This document shows positions 52,565 to 60,507 of a stretch of DNA of 64,000 nucleotides, in pieces. Made by a program: the position numbers and the translations under genes. The DNA is from Mycobacterium colombiense. GTDB lineage: Bacteria; Actinomycetota; Actinomycetes; Mycobacteriales; Mycobacteriaceae. Within the stretch, counting starts at the first letter, position 1; every line of letters begins with the position of its first letter. The DNA lies in NCBI RefSeq assembly GCF_001665835.1, contig NZ_LZSX01000088.1:62001-126000 (forward strand), in the 5' to 3' direction. The notes under the pieces are model-generated. The model made no database searches. It had not been told where the DNA came from and worked only from the letters and a program-made list of their open reading frames with translations.

Positions 52565-53074
52565 GTGGCCAAGGGTTCCGGCCGAGCCAAGGCGGCGGGC
52601 GGCAAAGGTGGCAGCAAACAAGTCATCGCCACCAATCGCAAAGCGCGGCACAACTATTCGATCATCGAGATGTTCGAGGCCGGAGTGTCTTTGCAGGGCA
52701 CTGAGGTCAAAAGCCTTCGCCAGGGCCAAGCATCGTTAGCTGACGCATTCGCAACAATCGACGACGGCGAAGTCTGGTTGCGTAACTTGTACATTCCGGA
52801 GTATCAGCACGGTAGCTGGACCAATCACGAGCCGCGGCGCAACCGAAAGTTGTTGTTGCATAGGCAACAAATTGACAGGCTGGTCGGCAAGATACGAGAT
52901 GGTAACCTCGCCTTGATGCCGTTGTCTCTGTATTTCTCCGAGGGCAAGGTCAAGGTCGAACTTGCCCTTGCGCGCGGTAAAAGGGCTTACGACAAGCGCC
53001 AGGACATGGCGCAGCGCGATGCACAGCGCGAGGTGGTTCGTGAGATGGGACGTCGAGCAAAGGGCATGACCTGA
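52565..53074 (+). CDS. smpB: SsrA-binding protein SmpB
   Basis: A 169-residue tmRNA partner. Core motifs are NRKARHNYSIIEMFEAGVSLQGTEV split over the first strands, and LLLHRQQIDRLVGKI; the C-terminal tail KRAYDKRQDMAQRDAQREV becomes helical in the ribosome mRNA channel. It has a Gly/Lys-rich N-terminal extension of about 20 residues. The GTG at 52565 lies two bases after ftsX. It brings tmRNA to stalled ribosomes and is encoded 1.8 kb from ssrA. Confidence 0.96.
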   Translation: MAKGSGRAKAAGGKGGSKQVIATNRKARHNYSIIEMFEAGVSLQGTEVKSLRQGQASLADAFATIDDGEVWLRNLYIPEYQHGSWTNHEPRRNRKLLLHRQQIDRLVGKIRDGNLALMPLSLYFSEGKVKVELALARGKRAYDKRQDMAQRDAQREVVREMGRRAKGMT

Positions 53075-53913
53075 TCGGGGCGGCGTACGCCCAGCTGTCT
53101 GCCGTTACGTACGGAGTCAGCGATTTCGTGGGCGGTGTCGCAGCTCGGCGGGTTGCCGCGCTGCGCGTAATGCTCGTCGCCTACCCGATCGAGACGCTGT
53201 TACTCGGCGTGATGGCCATCTTCGTCGGCGGACCTATTCATGTCGGCGCCGTTCTGTGGGGATGCCTCTACGGCATCGGCATGGCGTTCGGTATGTGGGC
53301 ATTCTTCGCGGCCCTTGGCTCCGGGCCGATTTCCGTCGTCTCACCGTTGGCGGCCGTGCTCAACGCCGCGGTGCCCGTCGCCGTGGGTATGGCGCTGGGG
53401 GAGCGGCCCGGGCAGGCGGCCCTGGTGGGCGTCGTGCTGGCGCTGGGCGCGGTGATGCTGGTCAGCCGTGAGGCCCCCGTCGAGGGCACGCCGTATCGTT
53501 TCACGCCAAAAGTGGCCTGGCTCACAGTAGTTGCGGGCTCGGCGATGGGGTTGAACCTGGTGTTCCTGCACCAGGCGCCGCACGTGTGCAAGCTCTGGCC
53601 CCTGGTCTTCGCCCGGGTCGCGGCCAGCCTGGTGGTGTTCGCCATGGCCAAAACCAGCCAGAACCTGGAGATGCCGCGCGGACGGCCACTCAAATTGGCC
53701 GTGGCCGTCGCCGTGCTCGATATCTTCGCCAACATCACCATGCTGGCGGCGCTGCACACCTGGCTGCTGTCGTTGGCCAGCATCCTGATCTCGCTGTATC
53801 CGGCCGCGACGGTCGTGCTGGCGATGGTGGTGCTGCGTGAGCGGGTGACCCGCTTGCAGGGGATCGGCATGGTGCTCGCCATGGGCTCCGTGGCGATGAT
53901 CGCGTCCGCCTGA
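53071..53913 (+). CDS. DMT-superfamily (EamA) transporter
   Basis: A membrane protein of up to 280 residues with about ten helices and two EamA-like halves. The frame continues upstream of its first standard start codon (GTG at 53128) through IGAAYAQLSAVTYGVSDFVGG, which is the expected first helix of such transporters. It is open back to a CTG (53071) or ATC (53074) that overlaps the smpB stop. A non-standard start coupled to smpB is therefore likely; otherwise the gene begins at 53128 and lacks part of helix 1. Substrate unknown. Confidence 0.8.
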   Translation: MIGAAYAQLSAVTYGVSDFVGGVAARRVAALRVMLVAYPIETLLLGVMAIFVGGPIHVGAVLWGCLYGIGMAFGMWAFFAALGSGPISVVSPLAAVLNAAVPVAVGMALGERPGQAALVGVVLALGAVMLVSREAPVEGTPYRFTPKVAWLTVVAGSAMGLNLVFLHQAPHVCKLWPLVFARVAASLVVFAMAKTSQNLEMPRGRPLKLAVAVAVLDIFANITMLAALHTWLLSLASILISLYPAATVVLAMVVLRERVTRLQGIGMVLAMGSVAMIASA

Positions 53914-53967
53914 CCGCACCGAGGCGCCTGCTGTTGAGGAGAACCTGAGCGGCCTACGATCCTGACC

Positions 53968-54813
53968 ATGGCCGATCGTCCCGTCACCAAACTCGACAAG
54001 TCCGCCGTGCTCACCGGTCTGTTCGCGGTGTGGGATGACATCGACGCGCTGCTGGCCGGGTTGTCCGGAGCGCAATGGCGGGCGGCCAGCCCGCTGCCGG
54101 GCTGGGACGTCAAAGCCTTGGTGGCGCACATGATCGGTACCGAGTCGTTCCTCGCCGGCATCGCCGCGCCCCAGCCCGATATCGACGTCTCGACGCTGGA
54201 GCATGTGCGCAACGACGTCGGCGTGATGAACGAGCGCTGGGTTCGCCATCTGAGCGCGCACGCCGACGCCGACGTGCTGGAAAGCTTCAGGGCGATCACC
54301 ACCGATCGGCGCGAGGCGTTGACGAGCCTGTCCGGTGAGGAGTGGGACGCGGTGACGATGACGCCCACGGGCCCGGATTCCTATGGCCGGTTCATGCGGA
54401 TCCGCGTGTTCGACTGCTGGATGCACGAACAAGACATCCGCGTGGCGTTGGAGCGGCCGCCGTCCGATGACGAGCTGGCCGGCCCCGCGGCGTCGCTGGC
54501 CGTCGACGAGATCGCCGCGACGATGGGCTACGTCGTGGGCAAGCTGGCCAAGGCGCCCGACGGTTCCCGCGTCCAGTTCGACCTCTCCGGACCGCTGGCC
54601 CGCACCATCCGGGTCAGCGTCGACGGGCGGGCCGCGGTGGTCGACGACTTCGCCGGGCAGGACCCGACCGCGACCATCCGGCTGGACGGGCTGCAGTTCA
54701 CCAGGCTCGCCGGTGGCCGCCCGATGTGTCCCGCCCGGGCCCAGGACGTCGACCTCGACGGCGACAAAGGCGTGGCCGCACAGGTCGTCGAGCGCCTCAA
54801 CTTTGTGATCTGA
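53968..54813 (+). CDS. DinB-fold, maleylpyruvate-isomerase-family protein (Rv3099c-like)
   Basis: A 281-residue protein of the mycothiol-dependent isomerase family. The N-terminal DinB-like helical bundle has PLPGWDVKALVAHMIGTE (metal-binding His near residue 50) and FDCWMHEQDIRVAL with the other metal ligands. The C-terminal SCP2-like half ends RLNFVI. The family moves thiol groups or isomerises with mycothiol; the substrate is unknown. It lies 88 bases before ssrA. Confidence 0.86.
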   Translation: MADRPVTKLDKSAVLTGLFAVWDDIDALLAGLSGAQWRAASPLPGWDVKALVAHMIGTESFLAGIAAPQPDIDVSTLEHVRNDVGVMNERWVRHLSAHADADVLESFRAITTDRREALTSLSGEEWDAVTMTPTGPDSYGRFMRIRVFDCWMHEQDIRVALERPPSDDELAGPAASLAVDEIAATMGYVVGKLAKAPDGSRVQFDLSGPLARTIRVSVDGRAAVVDDFAGQDPTATIRLDGLQFTRLAGGRPMCPARAQDVDLDGDKGVAAQVVERLNFVI

Positions 54814-54841
54814 TCGCGGCCCGGCAGGGAAGATAATTCCG

Positions 54842-54869
54842 TTGCCGCTGGTTGATGGGCAGGTATCAT
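54842..54869 (+). promoter_or_regulatory. ssrA: Candidate promoter for ssrA
   Basis: TTGCCG (54842-54847) and TATCAT (54864-54869) are spaced by 16 bases and stand about 33 bases before the mature tmRNA 5' end. TATCAT fits TAnnnT. RNase P would trim the short leader. Reasonable but unproven. Confidence 0.42.
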
Positions 54870-54901
54870 TGATATTCCTGCCGAAAGTCGGCGGGGTGCG
54901 A

Positions 54902-55269
54902 GGGGCTGAACGGTTTCGACTTCGCGCATCGAATCAAGGGAAGCGTGCCGGTGCAGGCAACTGACCACCGTAAGCGTCGTTGCAAACAGATAAGCGCCGA
55001 TTCACATCAGCGCGACTACGCTCTCGCTGCCTAAGCGACAGCTAGTCCGTCAGACCGGGAAAGCCCTCGACCCGGAGCCTGGCGTCAGCTAGAGGGATCC
55101 ACCGATGAGTTCGGTCGCGGGACTTATCGGGACACCAACAGCGACTGGGATCGTCATCCTGACTTGTTCGCGTGATCAGGAGATCCGAGTAGAGGCATAG
55201 CGAACTGCGCACGGAGAAGTCTTGAGGGAATGCCGTAGGACCCGGGTTCGATTCCCGGCAGCTCCACCG
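54902..55269 (+). ncRNA. ssrA: Transfer-messenger RNA (tmRNA)
   Basis: A 368-base tmRNA. The 5' GGGGCTGAACGG pairs with the 3' CAGCTCC to make the acceptor stem, and the T-arm GGGTTCGATTCCC lies near the 3' end. The tag reading frame at 54996-55034 gives ADSHQRDYALAA and a TAA stop, as in M. tuberculosis. It tags stalled peptides for proteolysis with SmpB. The genome reads ACCG rather than ACCA at the 3' end, so the last A is changed at the junction with the element and the CCA must be completed enzymatically. Confidence 0.97.
55238..55268. other. Probable attL core in ssrA 3' end
   Basis: The T-arm and acceptor end of ssrA adjoin the integrase gene directly. Tyrosine integrases commonly recombine within such RNA 3' ends and rebuild the gene. 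A second copy of this segment, the expected attR, is not found before the window ends, so the element extends further. Confidence 0.55.
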
Positions 55270-55312
55270 AGTTTTAGCTGTTCAGATCCATAAGTATGTT
55301 GTATTTCCACTC

Positions 55313-55334
55313 CCCGTCAAGATTCCCGTCAAGA
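55313..55334. repeat. Direct repeat CCCGTCAAGA x2
   Basis: Two identical ten-base copies (55313-55322 and 55325-55334), offset by 12 bases, lie between the att site and the integrase start. They are well placed to be integrase arm-type binding sites or to control int expression. Role inferred from position. Confidence 0.45.
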
Positions 55335-55357
55335 CCGGAGGTGTAGGCTGCGGGTTC

Positions 55358-56458
55358 GTGGCATCGATCCGGACCCGGACCCGCATGGATGGCAGCAGCT
55401 ATACGGCCGTGCTGTACGTCCATAACGGCAAACAAACCTCGTCGTCTTTCAACGACCGTGCAGAGGCCCTGAAGTTCCAGGACGTCTGCAATCGGCTCGG
55501 ACCTGGCGAGGCTCTGAAGGTCTGGAGGACCACAGCTCCCCGCAATGGCCACACGGTCAAGAGCTACGTCAACGAACACCTGTCTACGCTTTCTGGCGTA
55601 GAGAAGAAGACCGTCACCGAATACCGCCGGTACCTGACCCGCGACGTTGAGCCGATGCTCGGCCATATCCCGCTGTCGACGCTGAGCCGCACCGACATCA
55701 GCAAGTGGGTCAACAAATTGCGGGCCGATGGTGCCAGCGGCAAGACCATCCAAAACAAGCTCGGCTTCCTGTCGGGTTGTCTGAATCTGGCCGTGAAGGC
55801 GGGAGAGATCCCTGCCAACCCCGCTGCCGGAGTCCGTATTTCTCGCACCGTCCGCCGCGAGATGGTGTTCCTGACCCCTGACGAATACCAATTGCTGAAG
55901 GCCTACTTCACCGAGCGTTGGCACCCGTTTCTTGACTTCCTGGTAGCCAGCGGCTGCCGGTTCTCCGAGGCCACAGCACTGACCCCGGCCGACGTCGACG
56001 CCGCCAATGGCACGGTGAGGATTACCAGGGCATGGAAGCGCACGGAGTCGGGCTACGAGATGGGCCAACCCAAAAGCAGGCGTTCGGTGCGGACCATCAA
56101 CGTGCCCACCGCGGTGCTGGACAAGCTCGACTTCAACCACGACTGGCTATTCATCAACAGCGAGGGTGGGCCGATCCGGCTGTACTCCTGGCGCACCAAT
56201 GTCTGGGTGCCGAGCCGGACCAAAGCGGAGACCAGGGATCCCGAGAACCCGGAAAAAATGCTGCTGAAAAAGCATCCGCGTATCCACGATCTCCGGCATA
56301 CCTGCGCCTCGTGGCTGCTGGGTGCTGGCGTCCCACTGATCACTGTCTCGGGCCACTTGGGTCACGAGGACGCTGCCACGACGGCCCGGGTGTATGGGCA
56401 CCTCGACCGGTCGGCCGGGCGGGCGGCAGCTGACGCCATCGCCAATCTGCTGCGCTAA
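55358..56458 (+). CDS. int: Tyrosine-type site-specific integrase
   Basis: A 366-residue tyrosine recombinase. The N-terminal arm-binding region (residues 1-55), the SAM-like core-binding domain (about 65-150) and the catalytic domain (170-366) are present. Active-site residues are R201 in SGCRFSEA, K239 in QPKSRRSV, H310-x-x-R313 in HDLRHTCASWL, H336 in GHLGHED and Y346 in ARVYGHLD. It starts at GTG 55358, 89 bases after ssrA. It integrates and, with a directionality factor, excises the element. Confidence 0.95.
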   Translation: MASIRTRTRMDGSSYTAVLYVHNGKQTSSSFNDRAEALKFQDVCNRLGPGEALKVWRTTAPRNGHTVKSYVNEHLSTLSGVEKKTVTEYRRYLTRDVEPMLGHIPLSTLSRTDISKWVNKLRADGASGKTIQNKLGFLSGCLNLAVKAGEIPANPAAGVRISRTVRREMVFLTPDEYQLLKAYFTERWHPFLDFLVASGCRFSEATALTPADVDAANGTVRITRAWKRTESGYEMGQPKSRRSVRTINVPTAVLDKLDFNHDWLFINSEGGPIRLYSWRTNVWVPSRTKAETRDPENPEKMLLKKHPRIHDLRHTCASWLLGAGVPLITVSGHLGHEDAATTARVYGHLDRSAGRAAADAIANLLR

Positions 56459-56907
56459 CCCTTCGTCATCACCTCAGACAAGCCAACGCCTCGTCGTTGG
56501 AAGATGCCCACTGACAATGATCTAACGACATCTCAGGCCACGAGATTGTTTGGACTATCCCAACCGCCAGGGCGCCGGAAGTCGTCGCCGGTGGTCGCGG
56601 ACGTCGTCGGCATGGCGTTCGCGGCGAATAGGTACGTGCAACGGCAAAACGGTTCGGCCGACGCCTGATTCCTACGGTTGACCTTCACTTGCCTTTGTGA
56701 TCTTCGTCACTCGTCTAACGTGGTGCTGGCTCGAAATTCAGCTGGGCGTTTGTAATGTGATTTGACAAGAGTTTGATACCTGCTTGACAGGGCCTTTACA
56801 CCGCTTTGAGAATTCAACACTCGGCGCCGGTTTCGTCATTTTCCTGTTCAATTTTGTCCCGATAGCATTCGGTCATCGCCATCGCTACCGAAGGGGCCGA
56901 CAGAGGA
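56459..56907. other. 449-base intergenic region between int and xis-like gene
   Basis: No coding frame is supported. It contains two TTGACA hexamers (56762-56767 and 56784-56789) in an AT-richer part from about 56690, which suggests control signals for the element's rightward genes. Confidence 0.5.
56784..56813 (+). promoter_or_regulatory. Candidate promoter for the element's early genes
   Basis: TTGACA (56784-56789) is a perfect -35, followed after 18 bases by GAGAAT (56808-56813), four of six matches to TATAAT. A second perfect TTGACA stands 22 bases upstream. Transcription would read into the HTH gene at 56908 with a leader of about 90 bases. Confidence 0.42.
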
Positions 56908-57192
56908 ATGAATATCTATGACCTGAGCGAAGCCGCTATTAAGCTGCACGGTAACGTGCGGTGGCTTGCAGATGGGCTGCGGGCTGGTCGCTTTCCAGGC
57001 AAGAAGATCGGGCGCAAATGGGTGCTGTCCGATGAAGACATCGTCACCATTCTCGAAATCTGTACAGTGAATCACACGTCCGAATTCTCTGCCGGTTCCT
57101 GCGGTGCGGCTTCGTCTTCAATGACGCCCACCACCGCCCGTCGTCTTCAACAAAGGCTCGACCGGGGCGTGGATGGTGACTGCGGGAAATGA
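56908..57192 (+). CDS. Excisionase-like helix-turn-helix protein
   Basis: A 94-residue protein whose first half is a MerR/HTH_17-type DNA-binding fold: LSEAAIKLHGNVRWLADGL then FPGKKIGRKWVLSDEDI. The second half is Ser/Thr- and Arg-rich without a recognisable domain. Small proteins of this type next to an integrase usually act as excisionase (recombination directionality factor) or as regulators. Its stop overlaps the next start (ATGA). Confidence 0.78.
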   Translation: MNIYDLSEAAIKLHGNVRWLADGLRAGRFPGKKIGRKWVLSDEDIVTILEICTVNHTSEFSAGSCGAASSSMTPTTARRLQQRLDRGVDGDCGK

Positions 57193-57689
57193 CGTATCAG
57201 AACAACAGGCGCATCCAAACTACACAAGGCGGACTGCGATCAAATGGCACACGGCATAACGCTCGCCGAGGTAACCGGGGAGGTGAAGTTGTCGGGCAGG
57301 CAGAATTGCCGACGGGCATCGACTCTGCCGCCGAGGTCCTCGCTGAGTTCTACACACGATCTGGGCTGACCGAGAAATGGCTGCGGCAGCGAGCCGATGA
57401 ACGGACGAGGCCACCTTCTATGGCGAGAATAGAACGTGCACGCTGGATGGCCAGGAATCTGACCGGCGGTTCCCTGCGGACCCGCAGGGGCATGTGGGCT
57501 ATCGTGCGTGACGGGAGCAGTCGCTCAGGGCTGGATGTCGCCTTTGCCCAAGGAAAAGGTATGACATTCGATGCCATCGAGGACATGTTGTTTGGATCCT
57601 TTGAACCACGAGACATCCCCAATCATTTAGCCAGTCATTACCGGACCTGGCGCGCAATTAAGGCATTAGAGGAGTTACCCCATGAGTAA
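57189..57689 (+). CDS. Hypothetical protein of the integrative element
   Basis: A 166-residue basic protein coupled to the excisionase-like gene by a four-base overlap. No known domain is recognised. The first 40 residues are Arg/Gly/Asn-rich and probably disordered; the rest is helical, with SAAEVLAEFYTRSGLTEKWL and IPNHLASHYRTWRAIKALEEL. The composition suggests nucleic-acid binding, but that is a guess. Confidence 0.65.
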   Translation: MTYQNNRRIQTTQGGLRSNGTRHNARRGNRGGEVVGQAELPTGIDSAAEVLAEFYTRSGLTEKWLRQRADERTRPPSMARIERARWMARNLTGGSLRTRRGMWAIVRDGSSRSGLDVAFAQGKGMTFDAIEDMLFGSFEPRDIPNHLASHYRTWRAIKALEELPHE

Positions 57690-57834
57690 CGCAAATGCTG
57701 ACATTTCCGCGGCGGCTGGTTCCGTTCTTACGTACTCACGATCCTATGTGCAGGAGCCGCTCAGGTTAATTCTGGGCCAGTTTCAGAGCGTCGTCTACGG
57801 AAACTACCGCCCAACGAAAACGGCCCCCGTCTAG
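57682..57834 (+). CDS. 50-residue small protein ending in the terminator
   Basis: ATG at 57682 overlaps the upstream gene by eight bases and follows GGAGTTACCCC, a usable ribosome site (GGAG, nine-base spacing). The product begins MSNANADISAAAGSVLTYS and ends NYRPTKTAPV. The stop codon falls in the loop of the intrinsic terminator. Unrecognised; coupling and the position before the terminator suggest that it is translated. Confidence 0.5.
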   Translation: MSNANADISAAAGSVLTYSRSYVQEPLRLILGQFQSVVYGNYRPTKTAPV

Positions 57835-57857
57835 CGTAGTACGAGGGCCGTTTTTTT
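57817..57857 (+). terminator. Strong rho-independent terminator
   Basis: AAAACGGCCCCCGT (57817-57830) pairs with ACGAGGGCCGTTTT (57841-57854) with one mismatch in 14 and a ten-base loop, followed by T residues to 57857. It closes the excisionase-like operon. Such a textbook terminator is rare in mycobacterial chromosomes and more typical of phages. Confidence 0.92.
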
Positions 57858-57875
57858 ACCAACCAGGAATTGTGT

Positions 57876-58874
57876 ATGTCTAACTCTATCAGAAATAAAT
57901 TGCTTGCGCACGAGGTCGACTTATTGGCCGAGGCCGTCGAGCTGGCCGAGCACGGCTGGCAGATATTCCCCCTCAGCGGCAAAGTACCGGCAATTCCGGG
58001 TGCGCATTTCCGTTTCATTAGCATCCAGTTTGGGCCGTGCATCGAGGGCATTGAATATCACCCCAATCCCCGCTGGGGCTGCAAAGGGGAATGTGGGCGG
58101 CTAGGACATGGCCTCTATGACGCCACCGACGATGTGCACACCGTGACCGAATGGTGGTCGGGCGCATACCGTGGGTGCAATATCGGGGCCCGGGTTCCCG
58201 AGGCAATGCTGGTGATTGACATCGATCCGCGTCACGGTGGCGACCAGTCTTGGGCGGACCTGGAAGAGCGGTACGGGTCATTTCCTGACTCCATGATGGT
58301 GCTGTCCGGCCGGGGTGATGGTGGTCATCACCGCTTTGTCCGGCGGCCCCTCGGGCGGCTCACCAGTGCCCGGCTGGGACCCGGTATCGACCTGAAGACA
58401 TCCACTGGCTATACCGTCATGCCTCCATCTATCCACCCCGATACTGGCGACCGTTATGTGCTCGTTGATGGAGAGATCCCGGCGCCGGCGGGCTGGTTCA
58501 TACCCCTGGTCACTGCACCCCCGGCTTTGCGCAGTCATGAATACCGGTCCGGCGGAGGACCTGCCGATGCCTTCGAGAGCAGCAAGACCTGGGAGGACGT
58601 GCTGGCGCCGCACGGCTGGAATTGTCTAGACCCGGATCCTGACGCCGATGGGGCCCGCTGGCTTCATCCCGACGCGACCAGCTCCTGTTCGGCGACGATC
58701 CGGCATGGATGCCTGTTCGTGTACTCCACCAATACCCCCTTTGAGGTGACCGAATCCGGGCGCCCAAACGGCTACACGAAGTTTCGGGCCCATGCGGTGC
58801 TCAATCATGGTGGGGATCTGTCCGCCGCTGCCCGGGCTCTCCGGGGGGGCTGTGATGCTGACCGACGTAAATAA
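57876..58874 (+). CDS. Bifunctional DNA primase/polymerase (Prim-Pol)
   Basis: A 332-residue archaeo-eukaryotic-type primase. It opens with HGWQIFPLSGKVPAIPG, the usual Prim-Pol start. The metal-binding DxD is in VIDIDPRHGG (D115, D117), the nucleotide-binding His in GDGGHHRF, and the third acidic residue in GIDLKTSTGYTVMPPS (D172). It would make primers and extend them during replication of the element. ATG at 57876 follows AGGA by seven bases. It overlaps the ATPase gene by 20 bases. Confidence 0.9.
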   Translation: MSNSIRNKLLAHEVDLLAEAVELAEHGWQIFPLSGKVPAIPGAHFRFISIQFGPCIEGIEYHPNPRWGCKGECGRLGHGLYDATDDVHTVTEWWSGAYRGCNIGARVPEAMLVIDIDPRHGGDQSWADLEERYGSFPDSMMVLSGRGDGGHHRFVRRPLGRLTSARLGPGIDLKTSTGYTVMPPSIHPDTGDRYVLVDGEIPAPAGWFIPLVTAPPALRSHEYRSGGGPADAFESSKTWEDVLAPHGWNCLDPDPDADGARWLHPDATSSCSATIRHGCLFVYSTNTPFEVTESGRPNGYTKFRAHAVLNHGGDLSAAARALRGGCDADRRK

Positions 58875-60039
58875 GGTGGTTCCGGTCACCGTCACCGGGG
58901 AAGTCGCTGGCACGCCTGATCAGGATGAGCGTGAACGGGCCGTCATTGCCGAGCTGGACAGGCTGCGGGTGCGGGAGGAGGCCCGCAAGCGGCTGGCCGC
59001 CGAGAAGGCCGGTCCGGCACTACCCTTCGAGTGGGGCCTCCTAGATGACTTCAAAGATTGCGCGGAGCCCCCGTACCGCATCGAGGGTCTGTTGCCCGCC
59101 GGTGGTGGCATGGTGGTCGTGGCCCAGCGCAAGACGGGTAAGACGACGTTGGTACTCAACCTGGCTCACAGCCTGATCACCGGCGATCCATTTCTGGGCA
59201 TGTTCACCACCAAGTTCGCAGCCGGACGGGTGGCCATCGTCAACTACGAGGTCTCGGGCCCCCAGGTGGCCAGATGGGCGAAGCAGATGGACATCCCCGG
59301 TGACCGGCTATTGCTGGTGAATCTGCGGGGAAGGCGAAATCCGTTGCTGCACAAGGAGGATCGCGACCAGCTGGCCGAGAAGTTGCGGGAGCACAACGTG
59401 GAGACGCTCATCGTGGATCCCTTCGGCAGGGCCTACACCGGCACCAGTCAGAACGACTCCGCTGAGGTGGGGGCGTGGCTAACCGACCTCGATGTCTTCG
59501 CACGTTCCGAGGTGGGGGCCAACGAGGTGATCCTTACCGTGCATGCCGGGTGGAACGGGGAGCGCGCCCGAGGCAGCTCAGCCATCGAGGACTGGGCCGA
59601 CTCCATTGTGACTATGACCTTCGGCGACGACCAGAAGTCCCGGTATCTGCGGGCGATGGGCAGGGATGTGTCGGTGGACGAGGACCTACTGCACTATGAC
59701 CCGACCACCCGGCTGCTGGGCATGACCGGGAGCGGCGGCCGGGCCGAGGCCAAGCGCGATGCCAAGGCTGCGGCGTTGCTGAACCCGGTGTGCCAGCACC
59801 TCGGGAAGGAGCCGGGGGCGTCCGGGTCCGCCATCGGCAAGGCAATGCGAGCCCTGCGCAATAACGGCGGGCTCGAAGTCGCTTTCCAGGATGCCGATGT
59901 CCGCGCTGCTATTGAACTGGGGGTGAAGAAGGGCAAGATCCGTCTGGATCGATTGGGCCCGGGAAGGCCGACACGTCATTACCTGACAGCCGAGGAGACC
60001 TTGTCCAACCCGACTTTGTCTGGACAAGGTCAGCCATGA
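58855..60039 (+). CDS. RecA/DnaB-type AAA ATPase (RepA-like replicative helicase)
   Basis: A 394-residue ATPase of the AAA_25/RepA group. Walker A is AQRKTGKTTLVLNLA (about residues 90-104), Walker B ETLIVDPFG, and a sensor His lies in LTVHAGWNGERARGSSAIEDW. A winged-helix-like C-terminal part follows. Together with the primase it makes a minimal replication module. A run of seven G residues lies five bases before the ATG. Its 3' end carries the first TTGTCCAA repeats. Confidence 0.88.
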   Translation: MLTDVNKVVPVTVTGEVAGTPDQDERERAVIAELDRLRVREEARKRLAAEKAGPALPFEWGLLDDFKDCAEPPYRIEGLLPAGGGMVVVAQRKTGKTTLVLNLAHSLITGDPFLGMFTTKFAAGRVAIVNYEVSGPQVARWAKQMDIPGDRLLLVNLRGRRNPLLHKEDRDQLAEKLREHNVETLIVDPFGRAYTGTSQNDSAEVGAWLTDLDVFARSEVGANEVILTVHAGWNGERARGSSAIEDWADSIVTMTFGDDQKSRYLRAMGRDVSVDEDLLHYDPTTRLLGMTGSGGRAEAKRDAKAAALLNPVCQHLGKEPGASGSAIGKAMRALRNNGGLEVAFQDADVRAAIELGVKKGKIRLDRLGPGRPTRHYLTAEETLSNPTLSGQGQP

Positions 60040-60147
60040 GCAAACTACCAGGTCGGTACCTTGTCCAACCTTGTCCAAACCGCGTCCAAGAAGACTCCCT
60101 ACAACCCCGTCCAACCCTATATAGGGGTTGGAGGGGGTAGACAAGGT
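59998..60147. repeat. TTGTCCAA iteron-like cluster, candidate origin
   Basis: ACCTTGTCCAAC occurs at 59998 and 60058, exactly 60 bases apart, and ACCTTGTCCAAAC at 60068. Shorter GTCCAA copies follow at 60084 and 60110. Inverted copies GGACAAGG and GACAAGGT are at 60022 and 60140, and TTGTCtgGACAA (60016-60027) is a dyad. TTGTCCA is also the core of the mycobacterial DnaA box TTGTCCACA. The array follows the replicative ATPase gene, a usual place for an origin. Confidence 0.55.
60111..60131. repeat. Hairpin around CTATATAG
   Basis: CCAACCC and GGGTTGG form a seven-base perfect stem, extendable by a T-G pair, around an AT core. It lies within the iteron cluster and may be an unwinding or cruciform element of the putative origin, or part of a terminator for the ATPase gene. 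Confidence 0.45.
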
Positions 60148-60201
60148 TTTACCTACCTTCCCCTGGACTACCCCCTCATCAAACCTCTGCAAATACGACG
60201 G

Positions 60202-60216
60202 GGCCCGCCACGGGCC
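60202..60216. terminator. GC hairpin downstream of the ATPase gene
   Basis: GGCCCG-CCA-CGGGCC is a six-base stem with a three-base loop, without a T-tract, inside the 468 bases (60040-60507) that otherwise hold the iteron cluster and no gene. It may end transcription of the replication module. Weak support. Confidence 0.3.
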
Positions 60217-60507
60217 GGTGCCATGACGGGCCCGCAGCTACCCGGCCGCCTGGTCGCCGGGCGCGGTGGTGATCCTGTCTCACACAAGCTGATAGCGCGT
60301 CGCCGTCTTCGCCCGGGGGTTCGTGGGAACCGATGGCGAACTGCTTGCGTCCACCGCTGTATGGGTGACATCGAACGCGCAGCGATCCGCGCCGAGGGCT
60401 ATGTCCCTGACGATCCAGCCGTGGTGACTGGATGGTCCGGTCAGAGCTATCGATGATCGGACGCTGGCTGGCCACCTGAGTTGCTGATTTCTTGTATCTA
60501 CTACTCC

